Notes: generated by a model from the letters alone, not told the origin. DNA of 64,000 nt from Temperatibacter marinus (GCF_031598375.1 NZ_CP123872.1:2352501-2416500), one strand, 5' to 3'; positions 7,680 to 17,424 are shown, counted from the stretch's first letter. A program made the numbers and translations.

Positions 7680-9931
7680 CGGAAAAACCTGACTTTAGTG
7701 AAAAAATTATCGATGAAAGTTTCTCTGATGCGCTGAGTGAGCGCTATTTGGCTTATGCTTTGTCGACGATTATGTCGCGCTCCTTACCCGATGTTAGAGA
7801 TGGCCTTAAGCCTGTCCACCGTCGACTTTTGTATGCTATGCGGCTATTGAAGCTGGACCCAAAAACAGGCTATAAGAAATGTGCCCGCGTTGTCGGCGAT
7901 GTGATTGGTAAGTATCACCCTCATGGGGATCAATCTGTTTATGATGCGATGGTGCGTTTGGCACAGCATTTCTCTGTGCGCTATACCATGGTGGATGGCC
8001 AAGGGAACTTCGGAAATATTGACGGTGATAACGCAGCAGCCATGCGATATACAGAGGCACGCTTAACAGCTGCTGCCACGGCCCTCATGGACGGACTAGA
8101 TGAAGATGCTGTTGATTTTCAAGAAACCTATGACGGTGAAGATAGTGAACCTCTTGTTTTTCCTGGCGCTTTTCCGAATTTATTAGCAAACGGCGCTACA
8201 GGTATTGCGGTTGGAATGGCGACATCAATTCCCCCTCATAATGTGGGAGAATTAATTGACGGCCTTCAATTGCTAATCGATGTGCGCCGTGATCCGAGTA
8301 AAAATTGCTCCAACAAAATGTTGATGCGTCGTATTCCTGGCCCCGATTTTCCGACAGGCGGCATTATCGTAGAGAATGAAGAAACTATTCTTAAGGCCTA
8401 TGAGACTGGGAAAGGGTCAATGCGCGTTCGGGCACGATGGGAAATCGAAGACTTGGGACGGGCTCAATATAATATCGTTATTACTGAAATTCCATACATG
8501 GTTCAAAAATCTAAGCTCATTGAGAAGATTGCTGAACTCATAAACGACAAGAAATTACCAATTTTAGCGGATGTAAGGGACGAATCTTCAGATGATATTC
8601 GGATTGTCCTTGAACCTAAAAATAGAAATGTAGAATCGAAAGTATTGATGGAAAGTCTGTTTAAGATGACAGACTTGGAAAATCGTTTCAGCTTAAATAT
8701 GAATGTGGTCACACGAGATCACACTCCGCAGGTTCTCTCGCTAAAGGATACTCTGGAACATTTCCTTGATCATCAGGTGGATGTTCTCATTCGGCGTACA
8801 AATCACCGGTTAGATAAGATTAATAGACGCCTTGAATTGCTTGAAGGCTATTTGATTGCTTATCTCAATCTGGATGAAGTCATTAGGATTATTCGGGAAG
8901 AAGATGATGCGAAGCTAAGCTTGATGCAGACCTTTAATCTAACTGATAATCAAGCCGAAGCTATTTTAAACATGCGTCTTCGAGCTCTTAGAAAACTAGA
9001 AGAAATCGAGATCCAAAATGAGCATAACAAGCTCTCTGAAGAGAAGGGCGGGCTTGAAGCCCTCCTTGCAAGTACAGACCTTCAGTGGATTGCCATTGGG
9101 GATAATTTAGCCAAAACTAAAGAAATTTTTGGTCCTGAGACTGAAGTTGGAAAACGGCGCACAAGCTTTGCTGAGGCGCCGACCATTGAAGTCATGCCTA
9201 TTGAAGCAATGATCGAAAAGGAACCCATTACAGTTGTTTGTTCTAAGCGTGGCTGGGTAAGGGCTATCAAAGGGCACACTAAAGCTGAGGAAGTCTTAAA
9301 ATACAAGGATGGCGATGAAGAGCGTTTCCGTTTCCATGCCTATACAACTGATAAAATATTTATGTTTGCTTCTTCTGGGAAAATGTTCACTCTTGGTGGG
9401 GATAAATTGCCAGGCGGGCGCGGTCACGGCGAGCCTATTCGGTTAATGGTGGATATGGATGCAAGTGATGAGATCGCCGCTTTGTTCCCTCATGTTTCTG
9501 GGGCAAAAATGTTTGTTGCATCGAGCATAGGTAAAGGGTTTATCACTGATATGGATGCTGCCATCGCAATGAAGAAGGGCGGCAAGCAGTTAATGAATTT
9601 ACCAGGAGAAGCTGTAGCTACGCACTGTCATCTTATTGAAGCAGGGCATGATAGTGTTGCCATCATTGGAGAAAATCGTAAATTGCTTGTTTTTGGACTT
9701 GATGAAGTTTCAGAGCTAGGACGCGGGCAGGGTGTCGCATTGCAAAAGTATAAACAAGGGGGTATGTCCGATATTATGCTCTTCAAATATGAAGATGGAC
9801 TTACCTGGGAAATGGGAGGCGATTCTGGGCGTATGCGGACGGAAACTGACCTTGCCCCCTGGAAAGGGAGACGCGCTACTCAGGGCCGTTTGCCACCTAT
9901 GGGTTTCCCAAGGAATAATAAATTTTCTTAA
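7676..9931 (+). CDS. parC: DNA topoisomerase IV subunit A
   Basis: Catalytic cutting subunit of the enzyme that decatenates daughter chromosomes. The breakage-reunion domain shows the catalytic Tyr at about 125 (AAAMRYTEARLT), GKYHPHGDQSVYD near 79-90 and FGNIDGDN. At 751 aa it lacks the longer GyrA tail with a GyrA box, supporting ParC over GyrA. The position equal to E. coli ParC Ser80 (the residue after HPHGD) is Gln86. It overlaps recO by 4 nt and meets mutY tail to tail with a 4-nt overlap. recO-parC order is typical of alphaproteobacteria. Confidence 0.95.
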   Translation: MTEKPDFSEKIIDESFSDALSERYLAYALSTIMSRSLPDVRDGLKPVHRRLLYAMRLLKLDPKTGYKKCARVVGDVIGKYHPHGDQSVYDAMVRLAQHFSVRYTMVDGQGNFGNIDGDNAAAMRYTEARLTAAATALMDGLDEDAVDFQETYDGEDSEPLVFPGAFPNLLANGATGIAVGMATSIPPHNVGELIDGLQLLIDVRRDPSKNCSNKMLMRRIPGPDFPTGGIIVENEETILKAYETGKGSMRVRARWEIEDLGRAQYNIVITEIPYMVQKSKLIEKIAELINDKKLPILADVRDESSDDIRIVLEPKNRNVESKVLMESLFKMTDLENRFSLNMNVVTRDHTPQVLSLKDTLEHFLDHQVDVLIRRTNHRLDKINRRLELLEGYLIAYLNLDEVIRIIREEDDAKLSLMQTFNLTDNQAEAILNMRLRALRKLEEIEIQNEHNKLSEEKGGLEALLASTDLQWIAIGDNLAKTKEIFGPETEVGKRRTSFAEAPTIEVMPIEAMIEKEPITVVCSKRGWVRAIKGHTKAEEVLKYKDGDEERFRFHAYTTDKIFMFASSGKMFTLGGDKLPGGRGHGEPIRLMVDMDASDEIAALFPHVSGAKMFVASSIGKGFITDMDAAIAMKKGGKQLMNLPGEAVATHCHLIEAGHDSVAIIGENRKLLVFGLDEVSELGRGQGVALQKYKQGGMSDIMLFKYEDGLTWEMGGDSGRMRTETDLAPWKGRRATQGRLPPMGFPRNNKFS

Positions 9932-10974
9932 TCAGAAATTGACTTAATCATTTTCATAAAGACTGTAGGAAGACCTGCAGTCTTTATGTCTTTTATACGG
10001 ACCCATTCCCCATTTTCAATATTAATTTTATTGGTGAGAGATGTTTTGTAAATATCTGTAATTAAATGAAAATGTGTGAATGTATGCTTTGAGGTTTCTC
10101 CTGCTTTTATAAAAGACCCTCTGCCGGGACTATAGGTCAGTGACTCGCCTAGGTCTGGGAGAGTATCTCTTTCGACCCACGGCGTGTGGGGGAGGCCGAG
10201 CATCCCTCCAAGCATGGCTGAATCATCACGTCTGACTAAGAGTATTTGATCTTCATATCGTAGAATAAAAGCTAGGCTGCGACGGGTTGGTTTTGTTTTT
10301 TTTGCTGGCTTTCTCGGGAAGGTTTCTGCATCGCCATTTGCAAATGCTGAGCATTTTGTTTGAATTGGGCAGAGAAGACATTTGGGCTTCTTAGGGCTGC
10401 AAATGGTAGCCCCCAAATCCATCATGGCCTGGGCAAAATCGCCAGGCCTATCTTTTGGCGTTAGGCTAAGCGTTTCTGCCTTAATTTCTTTCTTGGCCTG
10501 CGGGAGGAGAGTTTCAATCCGATGCAGCCTTGTTATAAAGCGTTCTACATTGCCATCGACTACAGGTGCTTTACTTTCTCCAAAAGCGATGGCGGCTATG
10601 GCCGCTGCAGTATAATCTCCAATGCCTGGCAGTTTTACTAATTCTTGATAAGTTGTAGGAAACTGACCCTGATAGTCAATTGCGACCATTTGGGCGCACT
10701 TATGTAGGTTTCTGGCACGTGCGTAATAGCCTAGACCTGCCCATTCTGCGAGGACATCTTCTTGAACGGCACTTGCAAGATCCATAACTGTCGGCCAGCG
10801 TTTTAGAAATTTATCGAAATAGCCTTTTACTGTGGCAACAGTCGTTTGCTGGAGCATAATTTCGCTCATCCAAACTTTATAAGGGTCTTGTGTTGTCGGG
10901 GGTTCAGCACGCCACGGCAATGTTCTTTTTTCTTGATCATACCAAGCTAGTAATTTTTTCGTTATGGAAGTCAC
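9928..10974 (-). CDS. mutY: Adenine DNA glycosylase MutY
   Basis: Removes adenine mispaired with 8-oxoguanine. From the GTG at 10974 the protein is 348 aa, with catalytic Glu38 (SEIMLQQT), Asp140 (VVDGNV), the helix-hairpin-helix LPGIGDYTAAA, and [4Fe-4S] ligands C192, C199, C202 and C208. This cysteine numbering is the same as in E. coli MutY, which supports the start, as does an AAGGG Shine-Dalgarno 8 nt upstream. The frame remains open to 11136, but that extension overlaps the dciA-like gene and is not family-like. A C-terminal NUDIX-like 8-oxoG recognition domain follows. Confidence 0.95.
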   Translation of the reverse strand: MTSITKKLLAWYDQEKRTLPWRAEPPTTQDPYKVWMSEIMLQQTTVATVKGYFDKFLKRWPTVMDLASAVQEDVLAEWAGLGYYARARNLHKCAQMVAIDYQGQFPTTYQELVKLPGIGDYTAAAIAAIAFGESKAPVVDGNVERFITRLHRIETLLPQAKKEIKAETLSLTPKDRPGDFAQAMMDLGATICSPKKPKCLLCPIQTKCSAFANGDAETFPRKPAKKTKPTRRSLAFILRYEDQILLVRRDDSAMLGGMLGLPHTPWVERDTLPDLGESLTYSPGRGSFIKAGETSKHTFTHFHLITDIYKTSLTNKINIENGEWVRIKDIKTAGLPTVFMKMIKSISD

Positions 10975-11038
10975 GCTGAAAACCCTTGTACTCCGATCGC
11001 ACTCGTCGCATACTTGGAGCAAATAGATAGGTAAGTCA

Positions 11039-11548
11039 ATGGCAGCAAAGTCTAAAAAAGCAATAGTGGGAAATAAGCGCTCGTTTCGTAGGCAAACGGC
11101 AGGCACGCTTGCACGGGCTCTGACAGATAAAGCCATAAGACAAAAAGGCTTTATGAAGGCAGAACTTATTACAAAATGGCCACTGATCGTTGGGCGCGAG
11201 TTTGCAGACTCTGTTATGCCTGTCTCTCTAAAATTTCCTCCAGGAAAGCGACGAGGGGCTACATTAGAAGTGAGGACACAGTCAGCTTTCGCCCCAATTC
11301 TTCAGCAATCACAATCCCGAATTCTAAATAAATTGAACATTTATTTTGGGTATAGCGCAATAGAGAAGATCTCTATAAAACAGGGGGCGATGCCCCAAAA
11401 GAAAACACGACTAGAAAGACAAGTTAAGCCACTTAATCATCAAGAAACACAAATAATTGATCAGATTACAAACGGTCATGATGAAAGTGATCTTGGCAAG
11501 GCGGTAAAAAGCATGCTAACCACTGTATTCTCAACCAAAAAATTTTAG
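11039..11548 (+). CDS. DUF721 / DciA-like protein
   Basis: A 169-aa basic protein with the DUF721 core: WPLIVGREFADSVMP, then a strand rich in hydrophobics and the segment FAPILQQSQSRILNKLN. DciA proteins of this family load or assist the replicative helicase in bacteria lacking DnaC. Position next to mutY and before a DsbA-like gene and smc is a recurrent alphaproteobacterial arrangement. Divergent from mutY with 64 nt between starts. Assignment to DciA rather than another DUF721 branch is inferred. Confidence 0.82.
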   Translation: MAAKSKKAIVGNKRSFRRQTAGTLARALTDKAIRQKGFMKAELITKWPLIVGREFADSVMPVSLKFPPGKRRGATLEVRTQSAFAPILQQSQSRILNKLNIYFGYSAIEKISIKQGAMPQKKTRLERQVKPLNHQETQIIDQITNGHDESDLGKAVKSMLTTVFSTKKF

Positions 11549-11561
11549 ATAGGTTTTGTTC

Positions 11562-12173
11562 ATGAAGTCTTTTTTCATTTGTGTTTTCATCGTTGTCACT
11601 TCCCTTTCTGTTACTGCGCAGGACACCACAGGATCTCCCGCTGAACAAGGTATAGGACCCTTTATAGGAGAAGTTGCTTACGGCGATCCAAAGGCGCCGG
11701 TCGAAGTGATAGAATATGCATCCCTTACTTGCCATGTCTGCGGAAATTTTGCTGAGCGAACTTTTCCAATGTTGGAAGCGGATTATATTAAAACAGGCAA
11801 AGTGCGCTTTGTTATTAGGCACTTTCTCCTCAATAGAGTTGATTTAGCCGCCAGTGTTATTGCCCGCTGTGGCACGGAAGATCAAGCACAGAAGATGGTT
11901 AAAAAATTCCTTGAAACTCAAGAGGATTGGATGCACGCAGAGAAACCACTGGATGCAATCATGGCAATTGGTAAAGATCACGGATTAATCCCCATGCAAA
12001 TGCAAATGTGCATAAGAAACCAAGATCTAGCGCAAAAATTGATTGATATGACGAAGGCTGGGGCTGAGATGTATAAAATTCGCGGGACACCAACTCTTGT
12101 GGTAAATGGTATGGTCGCAGAGGATAAAAGTTATGCTGGATTAAAGAAAATGATTGAAGCAGCCCTGAAATAG
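11562..12173 (+). CDS. Periplasmic DsbA-family thiol oxidoreductase
   Basis: A thioredoxin-fold protein with an N-terminal signal peptide (MKSFFICVFIVVTSLS, cleavage near TAQ-D). The active site is CHVC (C57-C60) in EYASLTCHVC, and the cis-Pro loop is RGTPTLVV near the C-terminus. It resembles the DsbA/BdbD-like DSBA oxidoreductases found between dciA and smc in alphaproteobacteria. Likely oxidises or isomerises disulfides in envelope proteins. The ATG at 11562 has AGG at 11551-11553; an upstream in-frame TTG is less likely. A paralogue follows 53 nt downstream. Confidence 0.88.
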   Translation: MKSFFICVFIVVTSLSVTAQDTTGSPAEQGIGPFIGEVAYGDPKAPVEVIEYASLTCHVCGNFAERTFPMLEADYIKTGKVRFVIRHFLLNRVDLAASVIARCGTEDQAQKMVKKFLETQEDWMHAEKPLDAIMAIGKDHGLIPMQMQMCIRNQDLAQKLIDMTKAGAEMYKIRGTPTLVVNGMVAEDKSYAGLKKMIEAALK

Positions 12174-12226
12174 TCGCAAATATAATAGAAATTGATTTTG
12201 ATTAATAATTAGGAATAGGTGCAGTA

Positions 12227-12886
12227 ATGCGTAAGAATATATTGAAACTCTCAGCGATCACATTTTTAGCACTAGGTCTTGTTGCATGCGGTGATAGCGG
12301 GGATGGTGTAACAACCGGGAATTACACCTCTGCGGAAAAAAGTCAGCTAGATAAACCTGAGGGGGCTGCAGGCCACTTTGGTGATCTTGTATACGGTGAT
12401 GCCAGTGCCCCAGTAGAAATAATTGAGTATGCCTCAAAAACATGCCCGCACTGTGCGACTTTTGAGAAAACAGTTTTTGAAGAGATTAAGAAAAAATATA
12501 TCGATACTGGTAAGGTACGGTTTATCTACCGTAATTTTGTCATGAATGGCCCTGACCTTAAAGCTTCAGTGTTTATGAGATGCCAAGATGAAGACTTCGC
12601 TAAGAAGACCAAAGCTATTCTCTTTGAACGTCAGCGTGTTTGGCTCGCAAGTGGCGACCCGGATGCAGGACTTGCAACTGAAGCACGCCGCTTAGGTCTG
12701 CCGCGGACACGCTTTGATAAATGTTTATCAAACAAGGCAATGCAACAACATTTGATTGACATGACTACGCAGGCACAAACTGTTTTTGAAGTGGATGCAA
12801 CGCCGACCCTAATCGTGTCAGGGGGCAAAGTTACAAATCCAACACTAGAAAATATGGAAAAAGCTATTGAAGCAGCTTTAAAATAG
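12227..12886 (+). CDS. DsbA-family thiol oxidoreductase, lipoprotein
   Basis: Paralogue of the preceding gene, sharing the DLVYGDASAPVEIIEYAS core. It has a lipobox LVAC (C21) after a hydrophobic leader, so it should be anchored to a membrane. The active site is CPHC (C73-C76), the dipeptide of classical DsbA, and the cis-Pro loop is VDATPTLIV. A 20-30 residue Ser/Gly/Thr-rich linker separates lipid anchor and domain. The pair may divide work between soluble and membrane-anchored substrates; this is inference. A hairpin terminator follows. Confidence 0.88.
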   Translation: MRKNILKLSAITFLALGLVACGDSGDGVTTGNYTSAEKSQLDKPEGAAGHFGDLVYGDASAPVEIIEYASKTCPHCATFEKTVFEEIKKKYIDTGKVRFIYRNFVMNGPDLKASVFMRCQDEDFAKKTKAILFERQRVWLASGDPDAGLATEARRLGLPRTRFDKCLSNKAMQQHLIDMTTQAQTVFEVDATPTLIVSGGKVTNPTLENMEKAIEAALK

Positions 12887-12900
12887 CGTAGAGTTAAAGG

Positions 12901-12940
12901 CCTTGCTCTTATGGGGATAAGGGCAGGGTCTATTTTTCTT
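12901..12940 (+). terminator. Terminator-like hairpin just upstream of smc
   Basis: CCTTGCTCTTAT (12901-12912) pairs with ATAAGGGCAGGG (12917-12928), all 12 positions if two G-T wobbles are counted, around a GGGG loop and followed by TCTATTTTTCTT. It ends only 18 nt before the smc ATG, leaving little room for a separate smc promoter. Confidence 0.75.
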
Positions 12941-12957
12941 AGGGGGAACCGTCGTCT

Positions 12958-15900
12958 ATGGATTTTTCGCGACTGCGATTATCTGGGTTTAAAAGCTTTG
13001 TGGAGCCTACTGAGCTTCACATTGAACCAGGCCTTACCGGGGTCGTGGGGCCTAATGGTTGCGGAAAATCAAACCTCTTAGAAGCCATTCGTTGGGTTAT
13101 GGGTGAGAATAGGGCGAAGTCTCTCCGCGGTTCAGGCATGGACGATGTGATCTTTGCTGGGACTGGCAAGCGCCCCGCACGCAACTTGGCCGAAGTTACA
13201 TTAGTTCTCGATAACTTTGAAAGAGATGCTCCTGCTGGCTATAATGATCACGATACAATTGAAGTTACGCGTCGTATTGAACGTGAAAGTGGTTCTTCCT
13301 ACAGGATAAATGGTAAAGATGTGCGTCAAAAAGATGTGCAGCTTTTATTTGCTGATGCCGCAACAGGCGCGCATTCGCCCTCGCTTGTATCGCAAGGAAG
13401 AATAGGCGCCTTAATTAATGCGAAACCTCAGGAACGGCGATTAGTGCTAGAAGAAGCGGCTGGCATATCTGGCCTGCATCAACGCCGTAAAGAGGCTGAG
13501 AGTCGTCTAAGAGGGGCTGAGGGAAATCTGACGCGTCTTCAGGATGTTGTGGGCCAAATGGAAGTTCAAATCTCTAGCCTTAAACGTCAAGCACGCCAGG
13601 CAGCACGCTATAAAGCAATTGCTGGTGAGATTAGACAAGTAGAAGCCAGCCTATTGTATTTACGCTGGCAAGAAGCCTCGGAACAAGTGATCGCGTCCGA
13701 AAGTAAAATGCGCCAAGCCGGCAGTATCGTTGCTGAAATCGTTAAAAAAGTTGCTATTCTCTCTAAAGAACAAGCTCACGCAGCTTCGCTTCTGCCAAAC
13801 CTTCGAGAAGCGGACGCAAGCGCTGCTGCTGCTTTGCAACGTTTAGGGCATGAGAAAGAATCACTGGAGAACGAAGTAAAACGCCGTGAAGAAACGCATA
13901 AATCATTGCTGGCAAGACGCGAGCAACTTCATGAAGATAAGGGGCGTGAAGATGAAATCGCGAAAGACGCTCAGTCTGCACTTGATAGATTATCCAAAGA
14001 AAAATCAAGCCTAGAAAAAGACAAGGAACGGGAAAAAGATAAAGAGAGTGAAGCAAGGGATCATCTTGAGTCAGCGCAAAGTGCAGCTGGGGAAGCGGAA
14101 CGAGAATTTGATACGCTTTCGGAGGTCGCGGCGCAAGCTAGGGCTCGCAAGTCATCATTAGAGAGTGATTTGTTGGCGATTAATCGCCGCCTTGAAAGAC
14201 TGAACTTTGACGGGGAACGGTTAAAGAAAGAACTTAAAGATTTAGAGAACGATGAGAGTGGGAAAACCGTTAAATCGGCTGAAGAAAATGTAGAAAGCTC
14301 TAAGAAAGAACGAGAAAAAATTAGCAATGCTGTTGAAGCAATTGAAATAAAGCTTAATGAAGCACGCCTCAATCTATCGCAGGCCCAGACAAGAACTGCA
14401 GAGTTTGAGAGTGCATACAAAGCGACTCTATCTGAAGTGAAAGCTCTTGAGGATCTAATTGCAAGTGCAAGCCAGAAAGGCGCATCACCTCTGAGCGAAG
14501 ATATAACAGCAACAGCAGGTTATGAAACTGCTGTGGGCTCTGTTTTTGGGGAAGATATTGATGCGTCAAAAGATGCTGAAGAGACTCGCTACTGGCAAAT
14601 GCTGAAACTATACAATACTGCCCCCGAGTGGCCCTTGGGAGTAAAGCCATTGAGTGAAATTGCAAAGGTGCCAGAAATTTTGTCTCGTCGGATGCTCATG
14701 ACTGGTGTTCTTATGGACGAGGATGCTGACGGCTCCAGTTTGGCGGAAATGCTAAAACCTGGACAACGTATTGTTTCAAAAGATGGGCGCATGTGGCGCT
14801 GGGATGGCTTTGTGAAAAAAGCCGGCGCCCCAAGTCGAGCTGCTCTGCGATTAACCCAGCAAAATCGTCTTACAGACTTAAACTCAAAGGCCATTGACCA
14901 AGAGAAAGCCTTCTCGAAATCGACAAATGCAGTTCAAAAGGCTGAGGCCATTTACAAGGATTTACAGGAAGAGGATTCACAGGCAAGAGCAAGTCGAGGG
15001 GATGCGGAGCGCGCACTTCAGGCTTCTAGGCGAGCATTATTGGTTGCTGAACAAGAAGAGTCTAAGAAGGCGACACGGTTAAATGCCATCCAAGAACAGC
15101 AAGGCCGTTTAAAATCCGAACGTGAAGATCAGAAAGCTCGACATAAGGAAATCAGTGATAAAGTTAAAGATTTGCCTGAGATTGAAACCTTAGAGAATGA
15201 TCTTAAAGAAAAACGCGCTGTTGTAGAGAAATTAAGAGCTGAATTGTCTGCGGCGCGTACAAAATACGACGGCTTGCACAGAGAAAGCACAGCACGCTTG
15301 GATCGACTGAAATCCATTACGTCTGAAATGCAGGCTTGGCAAGTCCGTAAGTCATCTGCTCAAAAACATCTTGATGATCTTTTTTCCCGTGCTGATGATC
15401 TAGAACAACAACTTGAAGCCCTTGCTAAAGGCCCAGAGAATATGGAGCAGCGACAACAACTGCTTTTATCGGCGCTCGCAAAGGCCGAAGAAAGTCGCAC
15501 AATCACGAGCGATAAATTGGTCAGCGCGGAAGCAACTCTGTCAGAAGTTGATGAGCGTTTGAAGAAAGCGACTTTAGAGCAAAATGAAGCTCGGGAAATC
15601 CAAATTAGACTTGAGGCTGCTGTCGAGAACGCGGCGGATAGAAGAAGATCTATCGCTGCGCAAGTCGGGGAGCGTTTTGAATGTGCGCCAACAGAAGTTC
15701 TTGAAAAGGTAGGCGTGGAAGATATTGAATCGCTGCCAGCTATGAACAATCTTGAAGAAAATTTGGAACGAATGCGCCGCGAGCGTGATCGCATTGGAGC
15801 TGTCAATCTTAGAGCCGACGAAGAGCTCAAGGAAATAGAAGACAGTATGGGGGGAATGCTTGATGAGAGACGTGACCTTGAAGAGGCAATCGCTCGTTTA

Positions 15901-16416
15901 CGCCATGCCATTGCAGATTTGAACAAAGAAGGACGAGAGCGACTTTTGTTGGCCTTTGAAGAAGTGAACAGTCATTTTGAAGACCTCTTTCAAACGTTAT
16001 TTGGTGGGGGTCAGGCACATTTGGCGTTGACAGAATCAGATGATCCTTTGAATGCTGGTCTTGAGATCTTTGCATCGCCTCCTGGGAAGCGTTTACAAGC
16101 ATTGTCTTTACTTTCCGGAGGAGAGCAGGCTCTGACAGCTTTGTCGTTGATTTTTGCTGTCTTTATTACAAACCCTTCTCCAATCTGCGTACTTGATGAG
16201 GTTGATGCCCCTCTTGATGACGCCAATGTTGATCGATTTTGTAATCTTCTTGAAGATATGATTGATCGGACCAAGACGCGGTTCATGATAGTGACCCACA
16301 ATGCGGTTTCAATGTCTCGTGTGAATAGGTTATTTGGTGTGACCATGGCCGAGCGCGGCGTGTCGACGCTTGTATCTGTTGACTTAGAAAAAGCTGAAGC
16401 TCTTCTGGAAGGATAG
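12958..16416 (+). CDS. smc: Chromosome segregation ATPase SMC
   Basis: Full-length condensin subunit of 1152 aa. Walker A GPNGCGKS is at 31-38, the head closes with the ABC signature LLSGGEQALTALSL and Walker B CVLDEVDAPLDD near the C-terminus. Two long Lys/Glu-rich coiled coils flank a hinge at about 505-640. The N- and C-terminal heads join to bind ATP; with ScpA/ScpB the dimer organises and segregates the chromosome. ScpA and ScpB are not in the window. AGGGGG at 12941-12946 is the ribosome site. The LpxR-like gene starts 3 nt after its stop. Confidence 0.97.
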   Translation: MDFSRLRLSGFKSFVEPTELHIEPGLTGVVGPNGCGKSNLLEAIRWVMGENRAKSLRGSGMDDVIFAGTGKRPARNLAEVTLVLDNFERDAPAGYNDHDTIEVTRRIERESGSSYRINGKDVRQKDVQLLFADAATGAHSPSLVSQGRIGALINAKPQERRLVLEEAAGISGLHQRRKEAESRLRGAEGNLTRLQDVVGQMEVQISSLKRQARQAARYKAIAGEIRQVEASLLYLRWQEASEQVIASESKMRQAGSIVAEIVKKVAILSKEQAHAASLLPNLREADASAAAALQRLGHEKESLENEVKRREETHKSLLARREQLHEDKGREDEIAKDAQSALDRLSKEKSSLEKDKEREKDKESEARDHLESAQSAAGEAEREFDTLSEVAAQARARKSSLESDLLAINRRLERLNFDGERLKKELKDLENDESGKTVKSAEENVESSKKEREKISNAVEAIEIKLNEARLNLSQAQTRTAEFESAYKATLSEVKALEDLIASASQKGASPLSEDITATAGYETAVGSVFGEDIDASKDAEETRYWQMLKLYNTAPEWPLGVKPLSEIAKVPEILSRRMLMTGVLMDEDADGSSLAEMLKPGQRIVSKDGRMWRWDGFVKKAGAPSRAALRLTQQNRLTDLNSKAIDQEKAFSKSTNAVQKAEAIYKDLQEEDSQARASRGDAERALQASRRALLVAEQEESKKATRLNAIQEQQGRLKSEREDQKARHKEISDKVKDLPEIETLENDLKEKRAVVEKLRAELSAARTKYDGLHRESTARLDRLKSITSEMQAWQVRKSSAQKHLDDLFSRADDLEQQLEALAKGPENMEQRQQLLLSALAKAEESRTITSDKLVSAEATLSEVDERLKKATLEQNEAREIQIRLEAAVENAADRRRSIAAQVGERFECAPTEVLEKVGVEDIESLPAMNNLEENLERMRRERDRIGAVNLRADEELKEIEDSMGGMLDERRDLEEAIARLRHAIADLNKEGRERLLLAFEEVNSHFEDLFQTLFGGGQAHLALTESDDPLNAGLEIFASPPGKRLQALSLLSGGEQALTALSLIFAVFITNPSPICVLDEVDAPLDDANVDRFCNLLEDMIDRTKTRFMIVTHNAVSMSRVNRLFGVTMAERGVSTLVSVDLEKAEALLEG

Positions 16417-16419
16417 ATC

Positions 16420-17424
16420 ATGGTATCTTTTAAAGGGGTTTTTATCGCCTCTTGTGCAATTGTCTTAGCTGGAAATGTCGCGGCTGATGAAAAGCAAGAT
16501 TTTGATGATTTCATCATTTCTATCCAAACAGATAATGATTTCTATTTCTCTGATAGGGACGAAGAATATACGAACGGACAACGTCTTAATGTCAGCTTTC
16601 CTTTTCGCAAAGAACCAAAATGGCTTATGAAGGCAGTAGACTGGTTTCCCGTTGGAGAGGAAAGTAAATTTAGGCGCTATTCTCTGACTTTTGGGCAATC
16701 AGTTTTCACCCCTCGCGATGTGTCTCGCCCTGATATCGTCATAACAGAACGTCCTTATGCAGCTTATGGCTATTTAGGCGCTGGATATGCTGATCCGAAA
16801 GATTTTCACACTGACCTTTTTAATATTAATGTTGGAGTGACAGGAAAATTAGCCCTTGGAGAGGCCATTCAAAAAACATTGCATGATCTAAAGGGAAGTA
16901 AAGAGCCTCAAGGATGGGTCCATCAGCACGGCGAAGAGCTGACACTCATGGCACAGTTCGTCAGAATGCATGCAGGTCGTGAAGGCAGCCTCATAGGAGG
17001 AGACTACTGGGATGTCACGCCGCATTCTGGTTTCTCACTTGGGACGCCGAATTCACACCTCATGGGGGGAGTGACTTTCAGAGTTGGGACAGCTATAGGG
17101 CGTGAGGCAGGCGGATTACCTGTTTTGCAGCCTCAAATGATCGTTCACGATATCTATCGCTCGGACCCCAGTTTTGCCTTTAACGTAGTGGCTGGTATAG
17201 AAAGTCGTTTGGTTCTCTATGATTTTTCTCTTGATGGATCACTTTTTGGTGGCAATAAACATACTGTTGAGAAGAAAACCTTTGTAACTCAAGCCCATCT
17301 AGGGTTTGTTGCTTATTATAGAGGATGGCGTTGGGGGTATACTCACATCATTGAATCTAAGAGATATGATCTCCAGAAACGGCGTCATACTTATGGCAGT
17401 ATAACCCTCTCAAGGTATTTCTAA
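16420..17424 (+). CDS. LpxR-like (DUF2219) outer-membrane lipid A deacylase family protein
   Basis: A 334-aa protein with a signal peptide (cleavage near NVAA-DE) and alternating beta-barrel sequence ending in an aromatic residue (LSRYF), as for outer-membrane barrels. Family marks seen are QTDNDFYF (N39-D40), YTNGQRL (T51), RPYAAYGYLG, QGWVHQH (H170) and HSGFSLGTPNS. In characterised LpxR the Asn-Asp pair and a His form the active site that removes the 3'-acyloxyacyl group of lipid A; these residues are retained here. Activity on this organism's lipid A is inference. GGAAGG at 16408-16413 overlaps the smc end; the next gene begins one base after the stop. Confidence 0.78.
   Translation: MVSFKGVFIASCAIVLAGNVAADEKQDFDDFIISIQTDNDFYFSDRDEEYTNGQRLNVSFPFRKEPKWLMKAVDWFPVGEESKFRRYSLTFGQSVFTPRDVSRPDIVITERPYAAYGYLGAGYADPKDFHTDLFNINVGVTGKLALGEAIQKTLHDLKGSKEPQGWVHQHGEELTLMAQFVRMHAGREGSLIGGDYWDVTPHSGFSLGTPNSHLMGGVTFRVGTAIGREAGGLPVLQPQMIVHDIYRSDPSFAFNVVAGIESRLVLYDFSLDGSLFGGNKHTVEKKTFVTQAHLGFVAYYRGWRWGYTHIIESKRYDLQKRRHTYGSITLSRYF

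Noticed and set aside
10975-11136. 54-codon N-terminal extension of MutY
   Set aside because: It overlaps the dciA-like gene, does not look like MutY, and the GTG at 10974 has a ribosome site and gives the E. coli cysteine numbering.
13763-15926. Long antisense ORFs within smc
   Set aside because: Ser/Arg/Leu-rich shadows of the Lys/Glu-rich coiled-coil reading frame.
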